DNA of 34,496 nucleotides. It comes from an uncultured Clostridium sp. Its GTDB lineage: Bacteria; Bacillota; Clostridia; Lachnospirales; Lachnospiraceae. The stretch is from positions 1-34,496 of the forward strand of contig CANPMS010000024.1 of assembly GCA_947575275.1 (NCBI GenBank), given 5' to 3'. Below the pieces are notes generated by a model. That model was not told the origin of the DNA. It made no database searches and saw only the letters and a program-made list of their open reading frames with translations. Positions within the stretch are counted from its first letter, which is position 1. Every line of letters begins with the position of its first letter. Of this stretch, positions 7,103-15,925 are shown piece after piece. Both the position numbers and the translations under genes were made by a program.

Positions 7103-7534
7103 ATGAGACTTCTGGTGTTAAACGGACCGAATCTGAATTTTTTGGGAATCCGGGAGAAGGGAATCTATGGAACGAACGATTACGGCTGGCTGGTGAAGCG
7201 CCTGGAGGAAAAGGCAAAGCTGGAAGGGCATGAGTTGGAGATATTCCAAAGCAACTATGAGGGCGCACTGATTGACAAGCTTCAGGAGGCTTATCGCACA
7301 GGTGTGGAGGGTATTGTGATTAATCCCGGCGCGTTGACCCATTACAGCATTGCACTGCGGGACGCGTTGGCATCCATAGAGGTTCCGATTGTGGAGGTGC
7401 ATATTTCTAATGTCCATAAGCGTGAGGAATTCCGTCATGTATCTGTGACTGCTCCGGTGTCCACGGGGCAGATTGTGGGTCTTGGTCTGCTGGGATATGA
7501 GCTGGCAATGGATTATCTTACGAAAAGAGGTTGA
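7103..7534 (+). CDS. aroQ: Type II 3-dehydroquinate dehydratase AroQ
   Basis: This cytoplasmic dodecameric dehydratase converts 3-dehydroquinate to 3-dehydroshikimate. The 143-aa protein shows NGPNLN (7-12), catalytic Tyr22 in GIYG, INPGALTHYS (73-82), catalytic His100 in VEVHISN and Arg111. AAGGAGGG lies just upstream of ATG 7103 and 11 bp separate it from aroK. Together aroE, aroK and aroQ supply three successive shikimate steps. Confidence 0.97.
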   Translation: MRLLVLNGPNLNFLGIREKGIYGTNDYGWLVKRLEEKAKLEGHELEIFQSNYEGALIDKLQEAYRTGVEGIVINPGALTHYSIALRDALASIEVPIVEVHISNVHKREEFRHVSVTAPVSTGQIVGLGLLGYELAMDYLTKRG

Positions 7535-7559
7535 AAAAATATAGTATTTATTATAGAAT
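7531..7559 (+). promoter_or_regulatory. Promoter of efp
   Basis: TTGAAA (7531-7536, overlapping the aroQ stop), a 17-bp spacer and TAGAAT (7554-7559) predict a start near 7566, about 40 nt before efp. This gives efp transcription independent of the aro genes. Confidence 0.6.
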
Positions 7560-7604
7560 GAAGTAGATTAAGCATGAATATACAAATCCAAGGAGGAATA
7601 TCAC

Positions 7605-8162
7605 ATGATTTCAGCAGGCGATTTTAGAAACGGCATTACCCTGGAAATCGATGGAGCAGTGTACCAGATTATAGAGTTCCAGCATGTAAAGCCGGGCAAG
7701 GGCGCTGCTTTCGTGAGAACCAAGATTAAGAATGTAATGACCGGATCGGTGGTTGAGAGAACCTTCCGTCCAACTGAAAAGTTCCCGTCCGCGAGAATTG
7801 AGCGTGTGGATATGCAGTATCTGTATGCGGATGGTGATTTGTTCAACTTCATGAATATGGAGAACTACGAGCAGATGGCGCTGTCGCCGGACGTGATTGG
7901 CGATGCGTTAAAGTTTGTTAAGGAGAATGAGACTGTCAAGGTTTGCTCCTATAATGGCAAGGTGTTCTCCGTAGAGCCGCCGTTGTTTGTTGAGCTTGAG
8001 ATTACCAGTACTGAGCCGGGATTCAAGGGCGATACGGCGCAGGGCGCCACAAAGCCGGCTGTTGTGGAGACCGGAGCTACGGTGTATGTTCCTCTGTTCG
8101 TTGACAATGGGGACAAGATTAAGATTGATACCCGTACCGGAGAGTATCTGTCCAGAGCTTAA
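7605..8162 (+). CDS. efp: Elongation factor P
   Basis: EF-P binds between the P and E sites and rescues ribosomes stalled at polyproline. The 185-aa protein has three beta-barrel domains. The domain-I loop [10 protein letters not shown] carries Lys32, the position modified in many bacteria. The C-terminal signature ([20 protein letters not shown]) is intact. ATG 7605 follows AGGAGG (7591-7596). The gene is monocistronic, with its own promoter and a terminator just downstream. Confidence 0.98.
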   Translation: MISAGDFRNGITLEIDGAVYQIIEFQHVKPGKGAAFVRTKIKNVMTGSVVERTFRPTEKFPSARIERVDMQYLYADGDLFNFMNMENYEQMALSPDVIGDALKFVKENETVKVCSYNGKVFSVEPPLFVELEITSTEPGFKGDTAQGATKPAVVETGATVYVPLFVDNGDKIKIDTRTGEYLSRA

Positions 8163-8183
8163 AAGGCGCGGTTTCAGTTTTAT

Positions 8184-8222
8184 GGCAGGATGGGATTTTT
8201 AAAAGCCCGTCCTGCTGTTTTT
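8184..8222 (+). terminator. Intrinsic terminator of efp
   Basis: Arms 8184-8194 and 8206-8216 pair over 11 positions (two G-U) and are followed by G and five T (8218-8222). Confidence 0.85.
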
Positions 8223-8265
8223 GCAGTGAGATATTTGCGATGAAGAATTTGTACGGAGGTTTTTT

Positions 8266-9054
8266 ATGAAAAATATAAGAATACTGCTTGCGGCGATTGC
8301 AATATCCGGAATGATGGCATGCCAGGCGCTTGCCGATACATCAACGGTGATTGCTGCAGGGGAAACGGCTCTCGGCACGGTCACATCAACTCCTGCCACC
8401 GTCTATCAGCCTGGCCGTTATCAGGCGGGAACAGACCTTCCGGCAGGGGAATATGTGGTGTTGGCGGTTCAGGCGGAGTCTGCTGCGCCGCGCTATGTTA
8501 TTTATGAGAACAGCTCTCAGAACCCGGATGTGGTTGATTACGATGATTTTGAATATAATGCGATTATCCGCGTGGAGGAGGGGCAGGTTCTTGAGTTGAG
8601 AGATGCCGCCGCATCTCCCATTGATGAGGTGCGGGAGATTGATCATTTTTATGGAAATATGTACAAGGTGGGTTACCATATCCCGGAAGGAACCTACTGG
8701 GTATCCCCTTATGAGGATGATTATGGACTGTGCTATATCCTGTCCGATCCCAGTGACAGCTACGAGGCAGTTTTAGATTACTGCTATGTGTATGATCGGG
8801 TTGCTGTTTCTGTGGAGAAAGGACAGTATGTCCAGTTAATCGATTGTGTTTTGACAGGCGCTGCTCCGGCCAGCGCTGCAAAAAGGAGTGAAAGCCTCCA
8901 GACCCAGGAGGATTCTCTTGCTGCAGTAACCGGGGATGATGATTCCTCCGTCTTTCAGTATCTTGCTGATTTGCTCAATGCGCTTTACGGTGATCCGGAC
9001 AAGGCGGGGGAGAGCGAGGCGACCTCTCCGGTGGTTGCGGCTCCGGCAGAATGA
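8266..9054 (+). CDS. Secreted protein of unknown function with a duplicated beta module
   Basis: This 262-aa protein has an N-terminal signal peptide. Signal peptidase I cleavage is likely after ALA (residue 23); an alternative lipobox at Cys19 (MMAC) is a poor match. Two similar modules follow, about 50-113 and 130-194. Each opens with a Tyr/Gly strand and a (L/I)PxGxY turn and closes with V-E-x-GQ-(V/Y)-x-(E/Q)-L-(R/I)-D. A Ser/Asp-rich C-terminal tail ends in Pro-Ala. I do not recognise a named family. ATG 8266 follows GGAGG at 8255-8259. The gene sits between the efp terminator and argS; no consensus promoter is evident in the short gap. Confidence 0.8.
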   Translation: MKNIRILLAAIAISGMMACQALADTSTVIAAGETALGTVTSTPATVYQPGRYQAGTDLPAGEYVVLAVQAESAAPRYVIYENSSQNPDVVDYDDFEYNAIIRVEEGQVLELRDAAASPIDEVREIDHFYGNMYKVGYHIPEGTYWVSPYEDDYGLCYILSDPSDSYEAVLDYCYVYDRVAVSVEKGQYVQLIDCVLTGAAPASAAKRSESLQTQEDSLAAVTGDDDSSVFQYLADLLNALYGDPDKAGESEATSPVVAAPAE

Positions 9055-9108
9055 CCGGACGCGAAGTAAAAACAGAGAGCAGAATATGGAACTAAAGGAG
9101 AACCAGAC

Positions 9109-10875
9109 GTGAAAAAAATTCTGGATTTGATTGCAGATAAGATGAAGGCTGCTTTTGTGGCGTGTGGGTACGGGGGAGAATATGCGAAGGTGGTGCTGTC
9201 CAACCGGCCGGACTTGTGTGAGTACCAGTGCAACGGAGCCATGGCAGCGGCGAAGGCATATAAGAAAAAGCCTATTGATATTGCCAATGATGTAGCAAAA
9301 AAGCTGGAGGATGACAAAATGTTTTCTGACGTGGCTGCAGTAATGCCGGGCTTTATTAACCTTAAACTGGATGAGCAGTGTCTGGCAGATTATTTGAACC
9401 GGATGAAGCAGGCGGATAAGCTTGGAATCCAGGAGATTGGCCATGGTGAGACAGTCATTGTAGATTACGGCGGAGCGAATGTGGCAAAGCCGCTCCATGT
9501 GGGACACCTTCGATCCGCGGTGATTGGTGAGAGCATCAAACGTATGGGAGCTTATCTGGGCTATCATATGATCGGTGATGTGCATCTGGGGGACTGGGGG
9601 CTTCAGATGGGGCTGATTATTGAGGAGCTGAGGGATCGTAAGCCTGAGCTGGTGTATTTTGATGAGAACTACACGGGTGAATACCCCGGCGAGGCGCCGT
9701 TTACCATCAGTGAGCTGGAGGAGATTTATCCTGCGGCAAGTGCAAAGTCCAAGGAGGATGAAGCGTTCAGGGAGCGGGCTCAGACGGCGACCTTTAAACT
9801 TCAGAGCGGATATGATCCGTACAGAGAAATATGGAAGCATATTATGGCGGTTTCCCTGGCTGATTTAAAGAAAAATTATGAGAACCTGGATGTGCACTTT
9901 GAATTATGGAAGGGAGAGAGTGACGCTCAGCCTTATATTCCGTGGCTGATTCAGGATTTGCAGGATAAGGGACTGGCATATGAGAGCCAGGGCGCTCTCG
10001 TGGTAGATATTGTACAGCCCAATGACGCAAAGGAGCTTCCTCCCTGTATTATCCGCAAATCGGATGGTGCGGCGCTTTATGCCACATCAGACCTGGGAAC
10101 GATCATTGAGCGAGAGAAGGATTTAAAGCCGGTGAAGTATATTTACATCACAGATAAGCGGCAGGAGCTCCATTTTGTTCAGGTATTCCGTGTGGCAAAA
10201 AAGGCGGGCTATGTAAAGGAAAATACGCCGATGATTCATATTGGCTTCGGTACGATGAATGGCAGGGACGGAAAGCCTTTTAAGACCAGAGACGGCGGCG
10301 TGATGCGGCTGGAGCACTTGATTGCGGATATTGATAAAGCAGTGTATAGGCGGATTATGGAGAACCGCAGCATGTCCCCCGAGGAGGCAGAACAGACTGC
10401 AAAGATTGTGAGTCTGGCAGCTCTTAAGTATGGGGATTTGTCCAATCAGGCAGCGAAAGATTATGTGTTTGACCTTGATCGCTTTATCTCCTTTGAAGGA
10501 AATACGGGTCCCTATATCCTGTATACTATTGTGCGTATTAAATCCATTCTGGCAAAGTATCGTGAGCAGAAAAAAACGGAGGGCGCAGGTGTGATTCTCC
10601 CGGCTGTAAGCGCGTCAGAGAAGGCGCTTATGCTGGAGCTGGCAAAGTACAATGAGGTTATGGAAAATGCTTTTCTGGAGACAGCCCCCCATAAAATCTG
10701 CCAGTATATCTATGAGCTGTCAAATGTGTTTAACAGTTTTTATCATGGTACCCGCATTCTCAGTGAGGAGGATCAGGAACGTCAGAGCAGCTGGATTGGG
10801 TTGATTACTCTGGTGAAGGATGTACTGTCCGCGTGTATCTATGTGCTCGGCTTTCAGGCGCCGGAGCAGATGTAA
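9109..10875 (+). CDS. argS: Arginyl-tRNA synthetase
   Basis: ArgRS charges tRNA-Arg with arginine. The 588-aa class I enzyme has an N-terminal tRNA-contact domain (1-about 110) and the HIGH motif as HVGH (130-133). The KMSKS region is degenerate (KTRDGGVMRL), as is common in ArgRS, and a DALR anticodon-binding domain ends in VLGFQAPEQM. GTG 9109 is the start, with AAGGAG 8 nt upstream. A terminator follows at 10891-10922. Confidence 0.97.
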   Translation: MKKILDLIADKMKAAFVACGYGGEYAKVVLSNRPDLCEYQCNGAMAAAKAYKKKPIDIANDVAKKLEDDKMFSDVAAVMPGFINLKLDEQCLADYLNRMKQADKLGIQEIGHGETVIVDYGGANVAKPLHVGHLRSAVIGESIKRMGAYLGYHMIGDVHLGDWGLQMGLIIEELRDRKPELVYFDENYTGEYPGEAPFTISELEEIYPAASAKSKEDEAFRERAQTATFKLQSGYDPYREIWKHIMAVSLADLKKNYENLDVHFELWKGESDAQPYIPWLIQDLQDKGLAYESQGALVVDIVQPNDAKELPPCIIRKSDGAALYATSDLGTIIEREKDLKPVKYIYITDKRQELHFVQVFRVAKKAGYVKENTPMIHIGFGTMNGRDGKPFKTRDGGVMRLEHLIADIDKAVYRRIMENRSMSPEEAEQTAKIVSLAALKYGDLSNQAAKDYVFDLDRFISFEGNTGPYILYTIVRIKSILAKYREQKKTEGAGVILPAVSASEKALMLELAKYNEVMENAFLETAPHKICQYIYELSNVFNSFYHGTRILSEEDQERQSSWIGLITLVKDVLSACIYVLGFQAPEQM

Positions 10876-10890
10876 TGACTTTTATGGATA

Positions 10891-10922
10891 AAAAGCACTT
10901 GCAATTTTGTGCAGGTGCTTTT
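10891..10922 (+). terminator. Intrinsic terminator of argS
   Basis: A 13-bp stem (10891-10903 with 10910-10922, one T-G) encloses a 6-nt loop. A-rich and T-rich ends flank the GC core, so it can work in either direction. Confidence 0.85.
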
Positions 10923-10932
10923 ATAATACATT

Positions 10933-10970
10933 TTGATAAACTAGTTAATGATTAAGACACTAAGCGCTTA
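10933..10970 (+). promoter_or_regulatory. Possible promoter and operator of the marR-ABC operon
   Basis: TTGATA (10933-10938) is a candidate -35, but the -10 at normal spacing is weak. A perfect 10-bp palindrome TAAGCGCTTA lies at 10961-10970, in the region where a start would be expected. It may be the operator for the MarR protein encoded 47 bp downstream. This is inference from position only. Confidence 0.3.
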
Positions 10971-11016
10971 AAGAAAGATACGATGGAGAGCAGCGTAAAA
11001 GGAAGGAGGAGAAGTC

Positions 11017-11499
11017 ATGGAAGGATGTGATCACCTGCAGGAGAGCCAGTCACCGCAAAAGAGGCTGATAGATCAGTTAATCTGTGTGGGTCGTCTTCAC
11101 CGGACGGTATTGGAGAAGGAGCTGAATAAGACCGGGGTTTACCGAAGCCAGCATTATCTTCTGATGTATATTGCGGATAATCCGAATGTGTCTCAGAAAG
11201 AGATTGCAAGGCTTCATCATGTGTCTGCTGCCACTGTGGCAGTATCCTTAAAGAAACTGGAGTGCGGAGGGTATATCCGCAGGGTGGTGGATCAGCAGGA
11301 TAACCGGTATAATCAGATTTGCATTACAGAGAAGGGCAGAGAGGTTGTTGAGAAGAGTATCCGGTATTTTCAGAAGTTGGAAAACCACATTTTTGAGGGT
11401 TTTTCCATGGAGGAGATGGAGGAGCTTTTAGAATATTTAGAACGAATGAGCCGGAATCTGGAGAAATTTTTGCCCGAGGCAGAAAGTAAGGAGGTTTAG
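11017..11499 (+). CDS. MarR family transcriptional regulator
   Basis: This 160-aa winged-helix protein has helix-turn-helix at about 58-83 (SQKEIARLHHVSAATVAVSL), wing with DQQDNR (92-97), and terminal dimerisation helices. ATG 11017 follows AGGAGGAG. Its stop directly touches the start of the first ABC exporter gene (11499/11500), so regulator and exporter form one operon. A ligand-relieved repressor of the exporter is the usual arrangement. The ligand is unknown. Confidence 0.9.
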   Translation: MEGCDHLQESQSPQKRLIDQLICVGRLHRTVLEKELNKTGVYRSQHYLLMYIADNPNVSQKEIARLHHVSAATVAVSLKKLECGGYIRRVVDQQDNRYNQICITEKGREVVEKSIRYFQKLENHIFEGFSMEEMEELLEYLERMSRNLEKFLPEAESKEV

Positions 11500-13233
11500 A
11501 TGAGACAATATGGGAAATATGTGAAGCCGTACTTAAGCTCTTTTATCATTGGACCGTGTCTGATGCTGACAGAGGTATTTGGGGAGATATTGCTTCCGAA
11601 GATGATGTCCCTGATTATCAATACGGGAGTGGCGAATCATGACAGCGGCTATGTGATTCGCATGGGGCTTGTGATGGTAGGAGTAGTAATCGTGATGGCG
11701 GTGAGTGGTATCGGAGGAGCTTATTTTTCAGCGAAGGCATCTATCAGCTTTACCAGTGATCTGCGGAAAGATTTGTTTGCCAAGGTACAGCAGTTTTCAT
11801 TTAAAAATATTGACAATTTTAGCACAGGCTCGCTGGTCACCAGGCTTACCAATGATGTACAGCAGGTGCAGCAGGTGATGATGATGGGGTTAAGACTGGC
11901 GCTGCGTGCGCCGGGAATGTTGGTTGGCGCACTGATTATGGCGTTTATTATGAACAGGAATCTTGCAGTGATTATCTTTATTGTAATTCCTGTTCTGGCA
12001 GGGGTAATTGCTTTTATCATGATGACGGCATACCCCAGATTTGGAGTGATGCAGACGAAGCTGGATAGCATGAATTCAGGAATCCAGGAAGCGCTGACAA
12101 ATGTCCGCGTCATTAAATCCTTTGTTCGGGAGGATTATGAGAAGGAGAAATTCAGAAAAGCCAACGAAGATTTGCAGAGCACCAGCCTGAGAGCCATGAA
12201 TATTGTTATTGCCACTATGCCTGTTATGATGCTGGCGATGAATGTGACTACGCTGGCAGTGGTGTGGTATGGAGGAAACCTGATTATCGGCGGAAGGATG
12301 CAGGTGGGAGATTTGACGGCGTTTACCACCTACATTGTGCAGATTCTTATGTCTCTGATGATGTTATCCATGGTATTTTTGCAAAGTGCGCGTGCGATGG
12401 CGTCTGTCAAGCGAATCAATGAGGTGATGAAATCTGAGATTGATTTGACAGATAACAATGCAAAGCAGAGGGAGCAGACGGTGAAGGAGGGACGTGTGGA
12501 GTTTCGCGATGTATCCTTCAGCTATGATGAGAGTGGGGCTGGCCCGGTGTTGGAGAACATCAGCTTTGTGGCAGAGCCGGGGCAGACCATTGGAATTATC
12601 GGCGCTACCGGCAGCGGAAAAACATCCCTGGTACAGCTTATTCCCCGGCTTTATGATGTGACCGGAGGGGAGGTTTTGGTGGACGGCATCAACGTGAAGG
12701 AGTATTCACTGCGCCATCTGCGTGACGGGGTGGGTATGGTGCTTCAGAAAAACGTTCTCTTCTCTGGCACGATTGAGGAAAACCTGCGCTGGGGAGATGG
12801 CAATGCGTCTGTGGATGAAATACGCCAGATTGCAGATGCAGCCCAGGCGGATGGTTTTGTGATTGCATTGCCGGAAGGGTATGATACGGATATGGGGCAA
12901 GGCGGGGTTAATGTTTCAGGCGGTCAAAAGCAGAGGCTTTGTATTGCACGGGCGTTGCTAAAGCGCCCCAAAATCCTGATTTTGGATGATTCCACCAGCG
13001 CAGTGGACACAGCCACTGAAGCAAAAATCCGGGAGTGCTTTTCCACCACCTTGAAGGATACAACAAAATTTATCATCGCCCAGCGAATCAGCTCCGTGGA
13101 GAGGGCAGACAAGATTGTGGTGCTGGATGATGGGCGGATTATCGGTATGGGAACGCATGAAGAGCTGCTTGACTCCTGCGAGGCATATCAGGAAATCTAC
13201 TATTCTCAGCGGGAGAAGGAGGTGACTGCATAA
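11500..13233 (+). CDS. ABC exporter half-transporter, degenerate-site subunit
   Basis: This 577-aa protein has a six-helix type-1 exporter domain (about 12-305) and a nucleotide-binding domain. The motifs are Walker A GATGSGKT (368-375), signature VSGGQ (472-476) and Walker B ILILDD. The catalytic glutamate is replaced by Asp497, and the switch His is replaced by Gln528 (IIAQRISS). This combination marks the non-hydrolytic half of heterodimeric exporters of the BmrC/TM287/LmrC type. It overlaps its partner by 1 bp (TAATG, 13231-13235). The substrate is unknown, probably a drug or lipid-like compound given the MarR neighbour. Confidence 0.92.
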   Translation: MRQYGKYVKPYLSSFIIGPCLMLTEVFGEILLPKMMSLIINTGVANHDSGYVIRMGLVMVGVVIVMAVSGIGGAYFSAKASISFTSDLRKDLFAKVQQFSFKNIDNFSTGSLVTRLTNDVQQVQQVMMMGLRLALRAPGMLVGALIMAFIMNRNLAVIIFIVIPVLAGVIAFIMMTAYPRFGVMQTKLDSMNSGIQEALTNVRVIKSFVREDYEKEKFRKANEDLQSTSLRAMNIVIATMPVMMLAMNVTTLAVVWYGGNLIIGGRMQVGDLTAFTTYIVQILMSLMMLSMVFLQSARAMASVKRINEVMKSEIDLTDNNAKQREQTVKEGRVEFRDVSFSYDESGAGPVLENISFVAEPGQTIGIIGATGSGKTSLVQLIPRLYDVTGGEVLVDGINVKEYSLRHLRDGVGMVLQKNVLFSGTIEENLRWGDGNASVDEIRQIADAAQADGFVIALPEGYDTDMGQGGVNVSGGQKQRLCIARALLKRPKILILDDSTSAVDTATEAKIRECFSTTLKDTTKFIIAQRISSVERADKIVVLDDGRIIGMGTHEELLDSCEAYQEIYYSQREKEVTA

Positions 13234-15110
13234 TGGATGAGAGGCAGAGAATTGACAGTTTAAAACGCCGCTATGGAGGGAATATGGTAGCGTCGCCAAA
13301 GATTATGGGACCGCCACATGGACATGGTCCTCACCAGAGGGCGGCAGATGTAAGCAGACCGAAAGAGACCAGAGAGACCATAAAACGGCTGTTTACTTAC
13401 TTGAGCAAGGATAAGGCGAAGTTATGGCTTGCGTTTGTGTGTGTGCTTTTGAATACCTTTGGAACTCTTGCCGGCTCCTATATGCTTCGTCCGATTATCA
13501 ATACTTATATTGCTCCGGCAGATGGAAGCCGCGGCGATGCGGCAGGGCTTTTCAGGGCTATTCTGGTGATGGCTGCGGTATATGTTATTGGTGTAGGGGC
13601 GAACTATGCCCAGGCAAAGATTATGCTGACCATTGCCCAGAAAGCGCTGATGAGGCTCAGAAATGATTTGTTTGCAAAGCTTCAAAGCCTTCCGGTGCGG
13701 TTTTATGATACGAATTCCAATGGGGATTTAATGAGTCGGTTCACAAATGATGTAGATACGATTGGTCAGATGCTCAGCAGCACGCTGGTACAATTATTTT
13801 CAGGGGCCCTAAGCATTGTTGGAACGTTGATTTTGATGATTTATACAAATATCTGGCTAACAGTGGTTACTCTTGTTATGATTCCTCTGATGATGAAGGC
13901 GGGCGGAACAGTGGCGCACCGGAGCCGCAAATATTTTTCTGCACAGCAGGCTTCTCTGGGAGCAGTGAACGGATATATTGAAGAGATTGTAACCGGGCAG
14001 AAGGTGGTAAAGGTGTTCTGCCATGAGGATATAGCAAAGGAAGAATTTGAGCTTTTAAATGATGAGCTTCGCGACAACCAGATTCGTGCCCAGTTTTTTG
14101 GCGGCATTATGGGACCAGTTATGGGAAATCTAAGTCAGGTAAATTATTCCCTGACGGCGTGTATCGGTGGTCTGCTCTGCATTTTAAGAAATTTTGATGT
14201 GGGGGGATTGACTGTGTTTTTAAACTTCTCCCGCCAGTTCAGCCGTCCGATTAATGAGATTTCCATGCAGATTAGCAGTGTGTTCTCGGCTCTGGCAGGT
14301 GCAGAGCGGGTGTTTGCAGTGATGGAAGAGACACCTGAGCCTGACGATGATGCAGATGCGGTGGCGTTTTCTCCTATGCAGGGTCATGTGGAGCTTAATA
14401 ACGTGACCTTTGGCTATCATGCCAATAAGACCATTCTGAGGAATATCAGTCTGTACGCTAAGCCTGGACAGAAAATTGCCTTTGTAGGTTCTACCGGCGC
14501 AGGAAAAACCACGATTACTAATCTGCTGAACCGGTTTTATGATATTCAGGGCGGTTCGATCACTGTGGATGGGGTAAATATCCGTCACATTAAGCGGGAG
14601 AATCTGCGCAGTAATATTGCTATGGTTCTTCAGGATACCCATCTGTTCACGGGAACTGTTATGGAAAATATCCGTTACGGACGGCTTGATGCCACCGATG
14701 AGGAGGTTATACAGGCCGCAAAAACCGCATCTGCCCATTCCTTTATTACCCGTTTGCCTCATGGCTACCAGACTATGCTGGAAGGTGATGGAGCTAACTT
14801 AAGCCAGGGGCAACGGCAGCTTTTAAATATTGCCCGTGCGGCAATTTCAAAAGCTCCGATTCTGATTCTTGATGAGGCCACCAGCTCTGTGGACACACGG
14901 ACGGAGAAGCATATCGAACAGGGCATGGATCGCCTGATGGCAAACCGTACCACCTTTGTTATCGCCCACCGCCTTTCAACCGTTCGCAATGCAAATGCTA
15001 TCATGGTGCTGGAACATGGTGAGATTATTGAGCGTGGCGCTCATGAGGCTCTGCTTGCACAAAAAGGAAGGTACTATGAGCTGTATACGGGACTTTCCCA
15101 GCTGGATTAA
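13233..15110 (+). CDS. ABC exporter half-transporter, catalytic subunit
   Basis: This 625-aa protein has a longer, His/Pro-rich N-terminal extension (1-about 50), six transmembrane helices, and a nucleotide-binding domain. Walker A is GSTGAGKT (419-426), Walker B is ILILDE with Glu548, and the switch is His579 (IAHRLST). Its signature is LSQGQ (523-527) rather than LSGGQ. In the heterodimer that non-canonical signature would face the degenerate Walker motifs of the upstream partner, leaving one fully competent ATP site. AAGGAGGTGA precedes ATG 13233. The stop is only 2 bp from the stop of the convergent minus-strand gene, with no terminator between. Confidence 0.93.
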   Translation: MDERQRIDSLKRRYGGNMVASPKIMGPPHGHGPHQRAADVSRPKETRETIKRLFTYLSKDKAKLWLAFVCVLLNTFGTLAGSYMLRPIINTYIAPADGSRGDAAGLFRAILVMAAVYVIGVGANYAQAKIMLTIAQKALMRLRNDLFAKLQSLPVRFYDTNSNGDLMSRFTNDVDTIGQMLSSTLVQLFSGALSIVGTLILMIYTNIWLTVVTLVMIPLMMKAGGTVAHRSRKYFSAQQASLGAVNGYIEEIVTGQKVVKVFCHEDIAKEEFELLNDELRDNQIRAQFFGGIMGPVMGNLSQVNYSLTACIGGLLCILRNFDVGGLTVFLNFSRQFSRPINEISMQISSVFSALAGAERVFAVMEETPEPDDDADAVAFSPMQGHVELNNVTFGYHANKTILRNISLYAKPGQKIAFVGSTGAGKTTITNLLNRFYDIQGGSITVDGVNIRHIKRENLRSNIAMVLQDTHLFTGTVMENIRYGRLDATDEEVIQAAKTASAHSFITRLPHGYQTMLEGDGANLSQGQRQLLNIARAAISKAPILILDEATSSVDTRTEKHIEQGMDRLMANRTTFVIAHRLSTVRNANAIMVLEHGEIIERGAHEALLAQKGRYYELYTGLSQLD

Positions 15111-15112
15111 GT

Positions 15113-15850
15113 TTACTGTATCAGGAACACTTCCTGCATACGGCAGCCGTGCTGGATTCCCTGGGAATGGGTATCGAAATAGATGTCGATATGGTTTCCT
15201 TTCACGCTGCTGCCCTTATCCTCTGCAGTGTAAATGATGCCATTAATCATTACTTGAGTGCCGTATGGAATCACACGGGGATCAACGGCAATGGTATGAT
15301 TGGATCTGGCAATGGTTCCTGTGCTTGTGCGCTTTCCCCATCCTTTTGAGCACTTGTAACAGGAGCAGTAGCCGGTAGTCTTGAACAGACCAATAGAGCG
15401 GAGGCCGTTTGACGACACGGTCTCCGAATGAGCAGCGTCCTGTGCACCTGGTACGTCACCCTTAGCGTAGGTCTTTATGTTGGCAAATTTTTTTCCATCA
15501 ACGTCTCCCTCAATGGTATAGAGACCATCGGGCAGAGAATCCCAGTCCATGGAAATGCGGAAACCATGTCTTCCGTTGCCGATTCCGTTTTCTTTTAAGT
15601 CATCGCGGTAAATTGCCGCAGTGGGATGGAACTCTCTGACAACCTGGGAGGTCTCATGGTCACTCACAGTAATATGAATTGGGACTGACGTGTTGGGCAT
15701 ACTGCAGTCCCATCCCCAACCGACAATGGTGTCTCCCTCAAACTCATCGAAGTATCCGGGGTTAAGCTCCGCTTGTGCGGTCCTGGCACCGCCTATAAGA
15801 AGGGCGGTCATCATGATTGCTGCTATAAAAACAGAAACTTTGTTTAACAT
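15113..15850 (-). CDS. Secreted 3D-domain protein with an N-terminal beta domain
   Basis: This 245-aa protein has a signal peptide, with cleavage likely after AQA (27). A beta-rich domain (about 30-125) carries the pattern GYFDEF...GWGWD...YRDDLKENGIGNGRHGF...LPDGLYTIEG. A C-terminal 3D domain (about 152-245) has Asp190, Asp211 and Asp222 plus a CSCYKC cysteine cluster. 3D domains occur in cell-wall lytic enzymes of the MltA/YocH/Rpf-like fold, so a peptidoglycan role is likely but unproven. The minus-strand start at 15850 follows AAAGGAAT. It has a promoter of its own at 15962-15989. Confidence 0.88.
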   Translation of the reverse strand: MLNKVSVFIAAIMMTALLIGGARTAQAELNPGYFDEFEGDTIVGWGWDCSMPNTSVPIHITVSDHETSQVVREFHPTAAIYRDDLKENGIGNGRHGFRISMDWDSLPDGLYTIEGDVDGKKFANIKTYAKGDVPGAQDAAHSETVSSNGLRSIGLFKTTGYCSCYKCSKGWGKRTSTGTIARSNHTIAVDPRVIPYGTQVMINGIIYTAEDKGSSVKGNHIDIYFDTHSQGIQHGCRMQEVFLIQ

Positions 15851-15925
15851 GAACGATCATTCCTTTCGTGATTAAAATTGCTGTAAAATAAAAATTCAAT
15901 AAAGGGTTCATATAATTTAAATATA

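Noticed and set aside
15121..15135. Small hairpin CAGGAA/TTCCTG as a terminator for the exporter operon
   Set aside because: It has only six pairs and no T-tract, and lies inside the coding end of the minus-strand gene.
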